Shown: positions 51,814-63,930, counted from the first letter of the stretch. The stretch is DNA of 64,000 bases from Heterohyrax brucei (GCA_028571685.1 CM053141.1:75315833-75379832); one strand, 5' to 3'. Numbers and translations are program-made. The notes: generated from the letters alone by a model not told the origin.

Positions 51814-52552
51814 CGGAGATCATAGCTATTTCCTGAAGTTCTAAATTGAGGAACCTGAATACTCGGTTACAAGTCAGAGAAAGGATTAGTCTGGCATGAT
51901 ATTTGAAAGTGTCCCAAAAGGAAGGAAAGCTAGCGGAGTCTGGTAACCGAATGGTAATTCAGCCTGCTGTCCCCTGCTGCAATCCCTGTCTGCTTCTCCT
52001 CCATCTTCCTAGTTTCAGGGATTTCCCCCAGCTCTACCTGGGGTCTAGGCACTTTTGCTTCACTCAACAGCTTACCCTCAATCCTCCAGAAAGACGACTC
52101 AGTTTAAACTTCTTTAAGAGGAGTAGAAAAATAAAAAACTCTTTCTTTTTTCTCCCACTGGTCTGTAGGTACGCATACACATGCATACATACGTGTGTGT
52201 GCACACATGTGAGTGGTAGCCGCATTGTTTGGGTGAGAAAGAACATGGAAGGGAGAACTCCAGGCTTAGTCTATACCAGCTCCAACTCCAGCTTCTCCTT
52301 TTGTGTACATGCATATATGTGTGGTGTATACTTCATGTACACTGGAATTCTTCTGATGCAGACAAAGACTCCTCAGACTTTTAGATCTGTGACTCTGGTT
52401 TCTCTTCCCCGAGGTGAGGGTTAAGACTGACATTGAGACCAGTATGGTTTTGTCCCTAGTAACTCACCCTATTAAACAAGAAGAATATGAGACCACTGTT
52501 GGTTTGGCCCCTGGCCTTTAAACAGACTGCACCACTCACTTAGCCAGGCTCT
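51814..52552. other. Unassigned sequence
   Basis: Includes an alternating purine-pyrimidine TG/CA stretch at 52175-52215. A 173-codon frame (51903-52424) runs through it without any domain. Confidence 0.4.
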
Positions 52553-52622
52553 TGCCAGCCAAGCCAAGTGCCGTCGAGTCGGATCCGACTCATGGCTACC
52601 CTTAGGAGCATGTAAAACTCAG
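52553..52622 (-). mobile_element. SINE tail fragment
   Basis: AAGTGCCGTCGAGTCGGATC and CGACTCATGGCTACCC match the 3' end of the SINEs on the minus strand. Confidence 0.65.
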
Positions 52623-53659
52623 CCAGGGGCCTTGTCTGCTGTCTCAGCACCCCCCACCCCCACTTGCCTGCTCACATAATTTTCTTTCTTGCCTCTTCCG
52701 TCTTTCAGACATCCTCAAATTGCTGTCATATGTACCGCAGGCGTGCTTGCTTTGAACTGGTCCAAACGTATTCCTCTGGCTCTAGTAGCAGCATTCCAGC
52801 CTGAAGGCAGTTCTGGGATGACCTCTCACAGCCTTGAGCCACAACTGCTATGCAAAAGAGATACTCTACCTCCTTCCAAGGACGACAGGGCAGATTATCT
52901 TTCAAGATACACTTCTCAGAACAAGGGACTTGTTCAGCTCAAATGAAAGGAAAACCTCTGTCTTGGAGGATGACAGCTGCATAAATAACTTTATTTTAAT
53001 CCTTATCATCAGTTCCAAAGTATTGTGGGTACTTATTATGGCCACATAAATTGTCATCCCAGCAGATGAAAGTCAAGCTTCTCCTTCCTCTTAGGCTTAG
53101 CCTTGTTATTCAACCCAAAATGAGAAGCTGGAGCTGGGCCACAGTATTTAAACTGTGCTTCTCTCTTCCACTTTCTGTCTTTCTCACCCAAACAAAGAGA
53201 CTGCTACCAGTTGTATCCAAACTGTCCCAGAAATTTCTAGCACTCCTTTCATAGTCATCTTAGGTCTTTTCTTGTAGGATACAATGCCATAGACAGACTG
53301 TCCCTTCAGCTCATTTGACAATCATAGTCACTGTGTACAAGCTGTATTCAGTACATGGAGGCTGAAACTAGTATCTCAACCAACTCTCCGTCTAGACCAG
53401 AGATGGGCCTGGAAAACCCCTCTACCATAAACAGATAGATGCCAGAGACAGAATAGGTAGCTTTACACTCTACTGTTGGCCCTATGGCATCCTGAGTCCC
53501 CTTAGTGATCTTCAGTGCCTTTGTTTAAGCCCAGAATGAGAAACTGTTTTCTGCTCTAGGGTCAATTTAGGAAAGTTACGTATCCCTACAACCTATGTTA
53601 TATTTCATTCAAAATGAGCAGGACTTCATTGATTCCTATGAGAATGTGTACTCCTTCAA
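52623..53659. other. Unassigned sequence
   Basis: No recognisable repeat or exon. Confidence 0.4.
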
Positions 53660-54225
53660 CTTAGTTTATAAAAGTTCTGACTACTAAGCTCGTGAATTCA
53701 TCCTAGAACAAGTGCTATGTATCTCATTGCTGAATATCTATGGTCACGTTTCAAGTACTCTCCTTGGGAAGCTATGCACTGACACCAGTAGTAGTACACC
53801 TTCCAAAGCAATTTTGGAACTTCTTTTCTGGAATGGCCATCAGAGCTGTTTTGTATTACTCTTAATGTCCTCTATATCATCAAAATATTTTCCTTTGAAT
53901 ATTTCCTTTATCTTTAGGTAAAAAAAAAGTCATTAGGGGCCAGATTAGGTGAGTAGGGAGGGTGTTCCAATATAGTTATTTGTTTACTGGCTAAAACTTC
54001 CTCCCAGACAACTATACGAGTAAGTTCACCAACTTGCCAGCATGCACAGTGGCCATTCCAGAAAGAGTTCCAAAATTGCTTTGAAGGGTGGACTGGGCAC
54101 TGGCATCAGTGTATAGCTTCCTAAGGGGAGTAGTTTGAAGCCGACCATAGTGATATTCAGCAATGAGGTATGGGGCACTTAAAACAATTAAGTTTGCAGA
54201 CTGGTCAGACTGCGTATTAATGAAC
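53660..54225 (-). mobile_element. Palindromic mariner-derived element, copy 1
   Basis: The left arm (about 53700-53843) and right arm (about 54046-54190) are inverted copies of each other, roughly 80-85% identical by eye: GAAGCTATGCACTGAC against GTATAGCTTCC on the other side, and CAAAGCAATTTTGGAAC against GTTCCAAAATTGCTTTG. Both arms derive from the 3' end of a mariner transposase gene. The unpaired centre (53844-54045) continues the gene (minus strand). Copy 2 at 61395 has the same structure. Confidence 0.82.
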
Positions 54226-55419
54226 AGAATACAGCCAGTGAAAAATTGTCATTGCCTCTTCTGCCATGTGCAATGTTAATACTCACATGTCTGAGAAGCA
54301 GAAACCTGGAGGCAACTTGCCGGCCTTTCATCCTTAATGCAGTGGTGGGCACTGTGGAAAAGATGGGCTGACTTCTTTCTCCCAATGTGACGCCCATCCC
54401 TGGCCAATACTGAGTGACAAACCTATAACTAACAAGGCTCCAAAGTCTTGTTCAGGCTCCCTACCTTCTCCTCCAAAACTCCAAGGCTTGGAAGTGTTTT
54501 GGGGGTAACCTTGTGAATCAGCTACAGACTTTTGGAACATCTGAAGTCCAGAGCCAGATCTGGTCCCTTCTGTCGTTTAAGGCTCTGAACAGAAGCAGCT
54601 TCACTCTTAACCATAAGAGCCGTGAAGATAATGTGTTACCAGGAAACATAGCTTCCTTCCTCTGTTCCTGGAGAGGCCCTAGTGTACACAAAGGGAAGAA
54701 GTACATTGTGTTATGTGAAGAATGAGTACTCCAAAGTGAGATTCTTGGAGGTTATCTTACTCTTCCACTTACAATAATCCTCAAACAATCTTAATAAGTT
54801 TTCCAACATTTCAGTTCGTTTCATTTATCTTATTAAGATAAGATGGAAAGAAGTTCTGAAAATTAACTCAGGGCCCTTTGTAACAACGAAATAAATTGGT
54901 GAGGTCTGTGAGGGGCTAATACCTCCAAGCCCAGCCTTTCTCTGGCATCCCAGCAGGGCAACTGTGAGCTGCTTAATATCAACAGGACAACTACAGGGCT
55001 CCTGGAAGGCATTATCGACTACTTTTAGAACAGAGATAAAAGTCTGTGAAATATTCAAAGTCTCCTTTCTAGTTAAATGATGTGCTGAATGAATTTTGTA
55101 AAATTCTGTTTCCCCATTTAGAAAAGTACTATCTAATGCCCCAAGGAGATAGGAAGGCAGGTGACAAATGAGTCATCAAAGTTAGCCAGCTCGCAGATGG
55201 TGCTGCAACTACCTGTAGGATTGTTAAAAGAGGACTTTCATAATGTTCTGGTTTCTGCTTTCTCCATTCCACAGACCTTTTCTTTACAAGGAATCTACTC
55301 TGGCCCACACCAGGGCCTGGGAGGCTCTCTCACTGTTTCCACATGGTCCAAAATACCATTACTGGTATTGGTCCAAAATACCATTATGGCTCTTTTGGAT
55401 TATTGGAGTTTCCTCTTAT
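54226..55419. other. Unassigned sequence
   Basis: No recognisable element. Confidence 0.4.
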
Positions 55420-56480
55420 GTGGCCTCCCTTCTTATGCTCGTGCCTCCCTGCAGTTTCTCAACACAGCAGCCAGAGTGGTCCTATTAAAATATAAGTCAG
55501 ATCATCTAATTCCTATAGGCAGAACCCTCCAATAATTCCCTACCTAATCTCCTTCAAAGTAAAAGTCAAACGCTTTATGACCTACAGGGACCCTCATAAT
55601 CTTCTATTTGTCCCTTGGTACTGACTTTACTCCTGCTCACCACTGCCATACCAGTCTCCTCAATTATCTCTTTCCCTCAGGTTTTTCTTATAGTCTTTGT
55701 CATGGTTTGAACTGTGACCCTCCAAAAAATGTGGTAGCAGTTTGGCTAGGCCATGGTCCCTGATACTGTGTGACGTTCCTCTGTGCTGCAAACCCTGCCT
55801 CTGTGATGTTATTGAGAGAGGATGGGTGGCAGTTGGGTTGGTGCTGCAAGACTCAGTATTTAGGATTGTATTGTACCTTGAGGCAATCTCTTAGGATATA
55901 AAGGAAAGGGAAGTAAGCAGCGAGTTAGAGACCTCATACACCAAGAAGCAATTCTGAGAGCAGAGCATGTCCTTTGGACAGGGATAGTCAGCTCCAGAAA
56001 TTTCCAGTCCAGGAAAACAACAAAAAGAACCTTCCTCCAGAACCAGCACAGAAAGCATTCCCTGGGAGTTGACATCCTGATTTTGGACTTGTGGTCTACT
56101 GGACTGTGACAAAAGAAAATTTTTCTTTCTAAAGCCATCCACTTGTGGTATTTCTGTCATAGCAGCACTAGGTGACTAAGACAGTCTTCTCAGGGAGGCC
56201 TTCTTTACCATCCTTTTAATCGTGCACCCCTTCAATTTTATCTCTTCCCTTACCCACTTTGTGTTTCCCAAGAAGCACTTTTTGCAATGTGGCCTAATAA
56301 CAAGGTTGCATAGCTTGCATACTCATTTTGTTTATAGTGAGAATTTTATATCTTCTCTCTCATACACACTAAAACACAAGCTCTAGAAAAATAATAATTT
56401 TATTGTTATCCCCAGGGCTTAGATTCAGTCCTGACACATATTGAAAACTCATTAAATATTTGTAGAATGACTAAATAACT
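55420..56480 (+). mobile_element. L2 LINE 3' region, split by an LTR
   Basis: The left part (55420-55697) has CAGCCAGAGTGGTCCTATTA, AATAATTCCCTACCTAATCT, AAAGTAAAAGTCAAACGC; the right part (56184-56480) has TCTCAGGGAGGCCTTCTTTA, TGTTATCCCCAGGGCTTAGA and AAATATTTGTAGAATGAC. The parts are consecutive in L2. Confidence 0.68.
55698..56183 (+). mobile_element. MaLR-like LTR (family A) with perfect 5-bp target duplication
   Basis: It starts TGTCATGGTTTGAACTGTGA, contains GGCTAGGCCATGGTCCCTG, AGGATATAAAGGAAAGGG, ACCTTCCTCCAGAACCAGC and ends CACTAGGTGACTAAGACA. GTCTT flanks both sides (55693-55697 and 56184-56188). This confirms the exact ends of the family and a 5-bp integration footprint, as in ERVL-MaLR elements. 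Confidence 0.9.
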
Positions 56481-57534
56481 TGGAAATGGTTCATTTACTT
56501 GGAGGTCATATATGCAACACAATGAGAGAAATTCACCCCTCCTAAGAGAATATTGGTTCTCCTGTTACCATTTGGAAAGTCTGTATTTCTCAAGAAAATA
56601 TCGACTACCTCTACAAGCAGCTTCCTCCGAAGGGAAATCTGAAACACGCTTCCCTCATCACCACGTTTCAAACTTCCTAGTGTCAGCTCTTACGGTCTGC
56701 ACCAAGTCTTTGCTCAGATTCTCCTTTTCTCTTCAGTGACTTCCTCTTTTGCTTAGCTCCTCTCTGTTTCTCTTTCAAGACACTTGAGAGTTTTTCATTT
56801 TCTCCCTAATTTACCAGATTTTGATGTCCCAATCTTGAATTCTGGTGGGCTGATACAGCTTACACACAGGCACACCACGAAGCCAGGTTCACTACACTTT
56901 ATCTTCAGACAACCTTCTCAGCTCATTGCCGTTTCGTCTGCTTGTCCCTGCTCACAGACCCTCCAGACCTTCTTAGCACTGTTCTGCTTTTTCTACTGCT
57001 CTGGTTGCTTTCATTGGTTCTCCTCCTCTAGCCAGCATCTCAGATTGCTCAAACCCACCATCCAAGGCAGATCACTACCTTATTACTCCCTTGGTTCCAT
57101 GTTTAGACGGCCAGAGAAGGCTGCTCCCAAACAAGAGAGAAGCTGTCTCATCTTAGAGGTGAGGACCCCAGAGTATGTGATTCTCAATCATCTACTGAGA
57201 ACTTCCCCATGCTGATCCTCTCAACAAAGCCTGGAGGACTTATCTCCTCTGCCATTTGGGTACCTTCCACAACCTGTGGATGGCACAAGAAGTCCCTCCC
57301 AGTGTTTGCTCCTGTTGCTTTTAACCTGAATACATGGCACATTATCATCACTGATCCCTGAGAAGCACCTTCTCTCCGCTTCCTATGAATGCTTTTCTTT
57401 ACAGGTTCCCCTACCCCCTCCTCTGTCTAAGGGCACCAATTTAATAATCTTAATGTATGTCTTTCAGTTTGACTTTATTCTTGCATGCAAAATGTGTACT
57501 GTTATTTTGTGTGTATTTGATTTATAATAGAATT
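56481..57534. other. Unassigned sequence
   Basis: Pyrimidine-rich in places. Several open frames up to 143 codons lack domains. Confidence 0.4.
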
Positions 57535-57990
57535 TCTTTTTAGAGATGTTCAAAATTTACAGAAAAAAGAATGCATGTAGTACACAGAGATCCCATCTAC
57601 TCCCTCCCTCCTTGTATACTGTTTCTCCTATTAACCTCTTGTATTTGTGTAATACATCAAAATTGATGAACCAATATTGATGTATTATCATCAGCTAAAT
57701 TCCATACTTTATACTAAGGTACACTCTGCATGTCTTCCGGTCTATGGATTTTGTAAAATGCATAAAGTCATGTATCCACCATTACGATATACAGAACAGT
57801 TGCACTGCCCTTCAAATGTTGCAGGCTCTACCTTTTCATCCCTTCCCCCAAACCTCTAGAAATCACTGTTCCAGGTATCTGTTTTTAATTTGCATAAATA
57901 GTATTAAGTTACAGATCATCAGTTTCCTACTTTTTTTCACTAAGCACTATCATTTTGTAAAGCCATTCATATTCCTGTCTAATCTTTTAC
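57535..57990 (-). mobile_element. L1M-type LINE 3' UTR, minus strand
   Basis: The + strand order TTCAAAATTTACAGAAAAAA, TGAACCAATATTGATGTATT, ATCAGCTAAATTCCATACTT, CATGTATCCACCATTACGAT is the reverse complement of old L1M 3' UTRs. Confidence 0.65.
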
Positions 57991-58534
57991 GAAGTGCAAA
58001 GCACCCTGCCAGGAGCACCCACTATACCCTACCTCTCTCCTGTCTCCCAGGAACAGACACCAGGTTGCCTCCAAGTTCTCACCTCCACGAACAATGCAGC
58101 AGTCAACAGCCTCATCTGTGTCCCCTCATGGACCTCTCAATCATAGTCATAGCATTTAGTCCACTCCTCAGTTAACCCACTCATCTTCTAGAATTATTAA
58201 GCTGAGCATCTCTCCGTTCTTTCCCTTCTTCTTCTCACGGTTCATGCCTTAAGTACAGTCAGGAAACAATAAATGGCTCCTATTTTTCTCTGATTCTGGT
58301 GTTTTCCTGCTGCCAGATCCAAAGCCAAGAGACTCATGAATGTCAGAATTTTCTGCTTATCCAACATCATCCTGAAACCTTCTCCATACCTCCCATCTCT
58401 GCAGACTGCTCTGATAGCCAAAGTCCAAGGGTCCAGATGCCTTTTAAATGTCTGCCTAGAATTTGGTTTTGAGCTAATTCCTTTTTTTTTTCTTTTAGTT
58501 CATCTCATTCTGAAGAGATGTTGCAGTCTCATGG
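57991..58534. other. Unassigned sequence
   Basis: No recognisable element. Confidence 0.4.
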
Positions 58535-58700
58535 GTCAGTGTTTCTCAACATGTGGCCCACCGGCAACCTGTATTAGAATCAGCAAAAGTACACATCAAA
58601 AAATTTACCTGTGTCTGCAGACAGGGCCATGGAATCAACATTTTAAGAAACAAATCCCTGTGGTGGTTTTTATGAACACTGAAATTTAAAAATTTCTGAT
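58535..58700. mobile_element. MER5-like hAT element, diverged
   Basis: GTCAGTGTTTCTCAACATGT, GGCAACCTGTATTAGAATCA and AAAATTTCTGATATAG suggest a MER5-type end and interior. Confidence 0.45.
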
Positions 58701-58925
58701 ATAGAGAAGAGCTACCCCTCATCACAGCCTGTTTTGCCTTTCATCTGCTCATTAATTAACCCTGCTATCCTCTCTCAGATAAGCTCCTCTCTGGTTCCTG
58801 AAATTACCCAAGTGAGGCATGCTTTTTTGCTAAGAGCCATTGCAGATTTTGGATTCAGGAGTTCATAGAAAAGGACACCCTTGTGTCCCTTGCAAGCAAG
58901 CCACAGATGGCTGGTATCATATTTC

Positions 58926-59622
58926 TGGGTTCTCTAGAGCAGCAAAACTGTTAAGATATATAAATATAGGGAGAGATTTCTATCAAGGAAGAAAACCCCG
59001 GTGGCATAATGGTTGAAAGCTACAGCTACTAATCAAAAGGTTGACAGTTCAAATCCACTAGGTGCTCCTTGGTAACTCTATGGGACAGTTCTACTCTACC
59101 CTATAGGGCCACTATGAGGTGGAAGTCCTTGATAGCAATGAGGTTAGTGTGGGTTTTACATCAAAGAAATAGCTTACATTGTTGTACAGCCTGGCAAGTC
59201 TCAAGTCACTGAGTCAGACTGAAGGCCTCTCCCTACTCACATAGCTGAAAGGGCTGATGAACCACATACTGCAGGGACCAACAGATCCCAAGAAGGGCAG
59301 GCAAGAGTGCAGGTAAGCTGTTGGCTTAGGTCCCTAGAACCAGAGGTCAGATGAACAGGAGCCAGGTGCAGGATTCACAGTGAACAAAAGCCCATGAGCC
59401 TTGCCAGAAAGTTCTCCTATATTGGATGCAGAGCACACCCCCAAGGAGATGCCCTTTCAACTGACTGGCTGTTCACAGAAAAGTCCCATTAGGTATGTGG
59501 TCATATTGTATCAGACCTCATCATGGAAGTGACTACATCATGATATGACTGCCCAACTACCTCATAACTGCCAAACCACTGAGAAGCATTGCCCAGCTAA
59601 GATGACACACAACCTTTATGAT
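58926..59622 (-). mobile_element. ERVL-type LTR (family B), split by a SINE
   Basis: Left part: GGGTTCTCTAGAGCAGCAAA, GGGAGAGATTTCTATC. After the SINE: AGAAATAGCTTACATTGTTG, CTGGCAAGTCTCAAGTCACT, CCTAGAACCAGAGGTCAGAT, GCATTGCCCAGCTAAGATGA. This is the longest family B copy and retains a section absent from the others (59400-59560). Confidence 0.78.
58991..59158 (+). mobile_element. tRNA-headed SINE with target duplication
   Basis: GAAAACCCCGGTGGCATAAT head, GACAGTTCAAATCCACTAGG B-box region, CTACCCTATAGGGCCACTAT box. Flanks TATCAAGGAA (58981-58990) and CATCAAAGAA (59159-59168) form a 10-bp duplication with two mismatches. Confidence 0.88.
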
Positions 59623-61394
59623 CACAGCTGGTCCTCTCAGGTAAAACACAAAGTCCTTCAATCCACGGTCACCTCCACATCAACCTCTCCAGGAAGGAGC
59701 CCTCAGAAGCACCCAGAGCCCAACACGGAAGGAGATACACAGAGTGTAAAGGAGGAACTACGCTAAGATAGGTGGTGGGAGGGAAGCCGTTCTCCTCTAA
59801 AATATAAGAAACATTAGATTAATATCTTAACAATATTTTTCAAGTTCCAAAACAACAAAGAGAAAACTCTAGGTGACAGAAATGAAGTGGAACCATTTGA
59901 TGGAGAGTGAGAATTGAGGTTCCATGATGTACAGGGAATGGGACACGTAGGAAAAGAGGAGAAGAGAGGGACCCATAAGCCTTGCACGTGTGGGAAGCTA
60001 TACTGACTCCTTGAATAAAGCTGGGACTTGGGGAAACTTTGTCTACAGTTCAAGGACCTGCATTTGAAGCAGATGCCAAACCCTACTGTTGGTAAAAGAG
60101 TAAGCCTTGAAAGTTCTCAACACCGAGGCAGCTGTGTGGTTGAAAGTTTGCATTATGCACACACACTGACAGACACAGAAAGAGAGAGGGGCTGTCAGAG
60201 GGATCACAGAACCAAACAAAAGGCTTTCTCTATAAGCCAGGTATTGCATGAGAAATGTGAAGAAGATAATTTCCAATGCAAGTGAGCCTACAGCAAATAA
60301 GGAAATGCAAATTTTAATAGATAATCAACCAGTGCAAAAACTAGAGAAATTATACCCAAAGAACTAAAAATATTAAATCAATCTGAGAGCAGTTTTAAAA
60401 TAAGTACTTTTAAAATGTTCATCAAGATGAGGAAAGGAATGGGACTCATTAGGGAAAATGGGGCATTTTGATGAAAACAGCAGGCAGATATGAAAGATAA
60501 GCAAATGGCAAGCCTAAAATGAAAACATATATTCATTAAAGTAAGAAAAGAATTCCTCAATGGTGGGGAAAATACCAGCCAGAAAGTTTACAAAACCCCA
60601 TAAGACTAAACCACCAATTACTGACATAACTTGCACAAAACTATTTTAAAATGTTAACTTCCCTAATTACTGATTCCCAAATAGCCTCTCTTGGCACCCT
60701 TTTCCATTGGACGGTTGGTCCCATAAGGACCTCTTGGCCAGATCCTGTAGTACTGTTACTACTTTGGATTACTGGAATTGCCTCACTTTGGTAATTGATA
60801 CGCAATCTTACTTCTCTTAAAACTTCATTCATATTTCATCTCTACCTCTAGTTCTGGGATAACAGTAAATGGAGTCTGAACTTCACCCTGCCACCCTCTC
60901 CTTTTTGTCCTCTTTGACCTTTCCTCTTCTCTACCCTTCAGATTCTGGGTCAGACTCTGGGTGGTCACTTCAAGGATGACACTCAAGTTTTTCTTATGGC
61001 CATATTCAACTTCCCTCCAGCTCCTTCAATTTGAACACCTTTTTCCAAGGAGCAGCTTCCTCTTCCTGCAGACCCACAGGCAGAGCCCACTGGGATTCCT
61101 CTCCTGAGCTGGGCATCCCATCCTATAAAGCAGAAGCCCCCTGGCAACCACACAGTTCCTGCATCTCCCCTAATTTCCAAGTTTTCACATGGTCTCAGTG
61201 GTCTGCCTTACATCCCTCAGCTGCATAGAAAACCGGCCTAGGTTAGAAGTTCCTCCTCTTCTCCACTCAAGCATGCTGGCTGCTCATTGAACTTGAAGTG
61301 AGGAGTGCCTAGTGCCTTTTGCCCACAGCTTTGCTTTAGCCACATTTCTGGGACAACACGAAAAGTTCCATTCACCTTGCAGGCTGAGCTTTTA
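59623..61394. other. Unassigned sequence
   Basis: No recognisable repeat or exon. Several short open frames without domains. Confidence 0.4.
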
Positions 61395-61955
61395 TAAGTT
61401 CCTTAAGTTCAAGAACACATCCTAGAAAAAGTGCTACATACCTCACTGATGAATATCAGTACTGTCACCTTTGAAGTACTCTCCATGGAAAGCTGTACAC
61501 CAACCCCAGTGCCTAGTCCACTCTTCAAAGCAATTGTGGAACTCCTTTTCTGGAATGGCCATCAGAGCTATCATCATACTCCCGTTGATGTCCTGAATGT
61601 CATCAAAATGTCTTCCTTTCAGTATTTCCTTTATCTTCTGGTAAAGAAAAACGTCTTTGAGGGCTAGATCAGGTGAGCAAGGAGGGTGTTCCAAAACACC
61701 TTGTTTACTCACTAAAAATTCCTTTACAGACAATTATAGAATAATTAAGTTTGTGAACTTGCCACCTTGCCACCATGAGCAATGGTCATTCCAGAGAGTT
61801 CTAAAATTGCTTTGAAAGGTGGACTAGGCACTGAGGTCAGTGCATACCTTCCCAAGGAGAATACTTTGAAGGTGACTATAGTGATATTCAGCAATGAAGT
61901 ATGTAGGACTTAGAACAATTAAAGTTGTGGACTTAACTGTCAGACCTCATATGTC
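61395..61955 (-). mobile_element. Palindromic mariner-derived element, copy 2
   Basis: Arms at about 61418-61563 and 61782-61925 are inverted copies. The minus-strand frame 61733-61443 reads VLEHPPCSPDLALKDVFLYQ, then GRHFDDIQDI, MAIPEKEFHNCFEEW and HGEYFKGD, the C-terminal third of a mariner transposase including the HPPYSPDL-type motif that carries the third catalytic Asp. The N-terminal DNA-binding part and the first two Asp are absent, so this is a non-autonomous fold-back derivative. Confidence 0.85.
61443..61733 (-). pseudogene. Mariner transposase C-terminal fragment
   Basis: A 96-codon frame (see the element entry). It begins inside the unpaired centre of the palindrome and ends in the left arm. 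It keeps the SPDL motif with its Asp, the GRRF-like box and the terminal GEYF motif of mariner transposases. It lacks a start, the helix-turn-helix region and most of the catalytic core, so it cannot act as a transposase. The right arm repeats its coding end in inverted orientation. Confidence 0.82.
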
Positions 61956-62225
61956 ACATCCTGTACTAGCAGGAAACCAAGATGCAGAGATAAATAACCT
62001 GTTCATCTAGTAATCTAGGGATCTGGGATTCAAAAGCAAGTCTTCCTAACTCTAAAGCTGATGGTTTTCTGTCTGGTTTTGCTGCAAAAGTAGATATCCT
62101 GAGTCTAGAAAAGATTTGGAGGAAACTGAACAATTCTCTACCCTTAGAGAGTTATTATAAAACTACTACTAAAGCACCAATAGAAGAAGCAAGAATTTGT
62201 AAGTCATTTAGAGAAACAACACAAA
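61956..62225. other. Unassigned sequence
   Basis: No recognisable element. Confidence 0.4.
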
Positions 62226-62382
62226 AATAAACCTGCTGCCATCAAGTCAATTCTGATCCATAAAGACCCTATAAGACAGAGTAGAACTGCCCCATAGAGT
62301 TTCCAAGGAGCACCTGGTAGATTTGAACTGCTGACTTTTTGGTTAGCAGCCATAGCACTTAACTACTATGCCACCAGGGCCA
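62226..62382 (-). mobile_element. tRNA-headed SINE, short subtype
   Basis: AACCTGCTGCCATCAAGTCA, GACAGAGTAGAACTGCCCC, TAGAGTTTCCAAGGAGCACC, TGCTGACTTTTTGGTTAGC and a head complement ending TGCCACCAGGGCC. Confidence 0.9.
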
Positions 62383-63794
62383 TGGTAGATGCCAGCCTTT
62401 TCACCTGAGATTCCCTTGGTCTCAGAGACTTCGAGCAGGGAGATGATTTTCAGGAGAAGGTACTAGGCTACTCGGGAAGAAAGAGGAGGGAAACAGGTTT
62501 ATCTTTTGTGCTTTTGAGGTAGTTCCCCAAAGGACAGGCTGCAGGAACTCTGTTGTCCTGGCTGTCTCTATGCCTGAAGAAAAAAAAAAGTAAAGGGTCC
62601 TTCTGCCAGATGGCACATGTAGCCCATTGAACCAGGACCAAGAAGAGAGGAAGCAACCACAACAGTAGCTCTGCCTAACACTAAATACTCTGCCTGTGAC
62701 AGGCATTTCCTTTAAAATCCCTTTTGGGAAGGTAGTATGCAGATTGGATATAAGAAGGTTATATTGAATAGAATAGGCCAAATGGGCATTCATATCCACA
62801 ATTTTCAGATGAGGACATCAGGCTTGGATGGGTTTGACTTACCCAAAGATGGAAAGTCAGGTCTACAATCCAGGTTGCCAAGACTAGTGTTTAACTCTCT
62901 TCTCCAGGCTGGTTGACTTCGTGGGTATAACTTCTTTTCTTTTTTCCTTTATGAATTTTATTATTTCACAAAAAAGAGATATGGGGTGGGGAGGCAAGAA
63001 TCAGTAAGAGTGGAACACATGGAAATAATATACATAAAAATACTTTGAAGACAGTAACGCTATATAGATGCTATATATACATTTGTATATATATGTAGAC
63101 TGTAAAGCTATATGGGCTAGAAAGAAGAATGCTCATATTGAGATATGGAAAAAAAAAAAGGTTGCAGAGATTACTGGCCAAGACATTGATGAGGAAACAC
63201 ATCTCTCTTTCTTCTCCAAAAAATAAAGTAGGTCATGAAAACAGGTTATAGAAGAAATATTGATCATTCAATACGAAGTTATCAAAAATTCTTTTCCCTT
63301 AAGCCAGCTTTGATTATTTTTAAGGTGGCTAGGTTAGAAACACTACCCCCAGCCTAAAAAAGTGTACTGATGGAGGAAACATATGAAAGCTTCAGAAAAA
63401 AATTATCCGCCCAATGGACAGATAAGACTGGCCTGATTTGGGGTCGTGTGTGAAGGAAAGAAAATAGCATTAATCCAAAGGGTAAGCTCTGAGTCAGAGA
63501 AACTTGTATTTTCCACTTGCTACAGAGTCCCCAGCAGACCAAAAAGGGAAATAACATGACCCTAAGTTAAGGACATTTTTAGTGAGAAACTAGGCCAATC
63601 ATCACCTAGCAGCTGAGGGTCCCCTCCTGAAGGAAATTAGGCACATTTCCCAGACTAAGACACACCTGTATGTGAGTTGTTATCTAAATACGACCCCTAG
63701 TTTCCAACTTGTGTGGCACTCACAGAGGAAAATCTTGGTAATTTGATGCCCTGTGAATCATAGACCCATGGAATATTTAAATTGCAATGGATTA
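62383..63794. other. Unassigned sequence
   Basis: Contains A-runs (62579-62591, 63149-63160) and a TA-rich patch at 63058-63100. No recognisable exon or repeat family. Confidence 0.4.
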
Positions 63795-63930
63795 GAGAGC
63801 ATCTAATCCAGTTTCCTCATTTTACAAATACGTGATTAAGGCCATGGGTGATTAAGCAACTTGCCTAGGGTCACCTATGTAGTAGCAGAGCTGGACTGAA
63901 GCCAGGTCTTCTAAGCACAGTCCAGTACTT
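63795..63930 (-). mobile_element. MIR-type SINE, minus strand
   Basis: AGCATCTAATCCAGTTTCCT, CATTTTACAAATACGTGATT, CAACTTGCCTAGGGTCACCT, AGCAGAGCTGGACTGAAGCC are the reverse-complement MIR order. Confidence 0.62.

Noticed and set aside
51903-52424. 173-codon + strand open frame
   Set aside because: No recognisable domain. It runs through a TG/CA-rich simple stretch and has biased composition.
245-62382. tRNA genes at the SINE heads
   Set aside because: The heads have A- and B-box-like elements but lack a complete cloverleaf and anticodon arm. They are SINE-derived.
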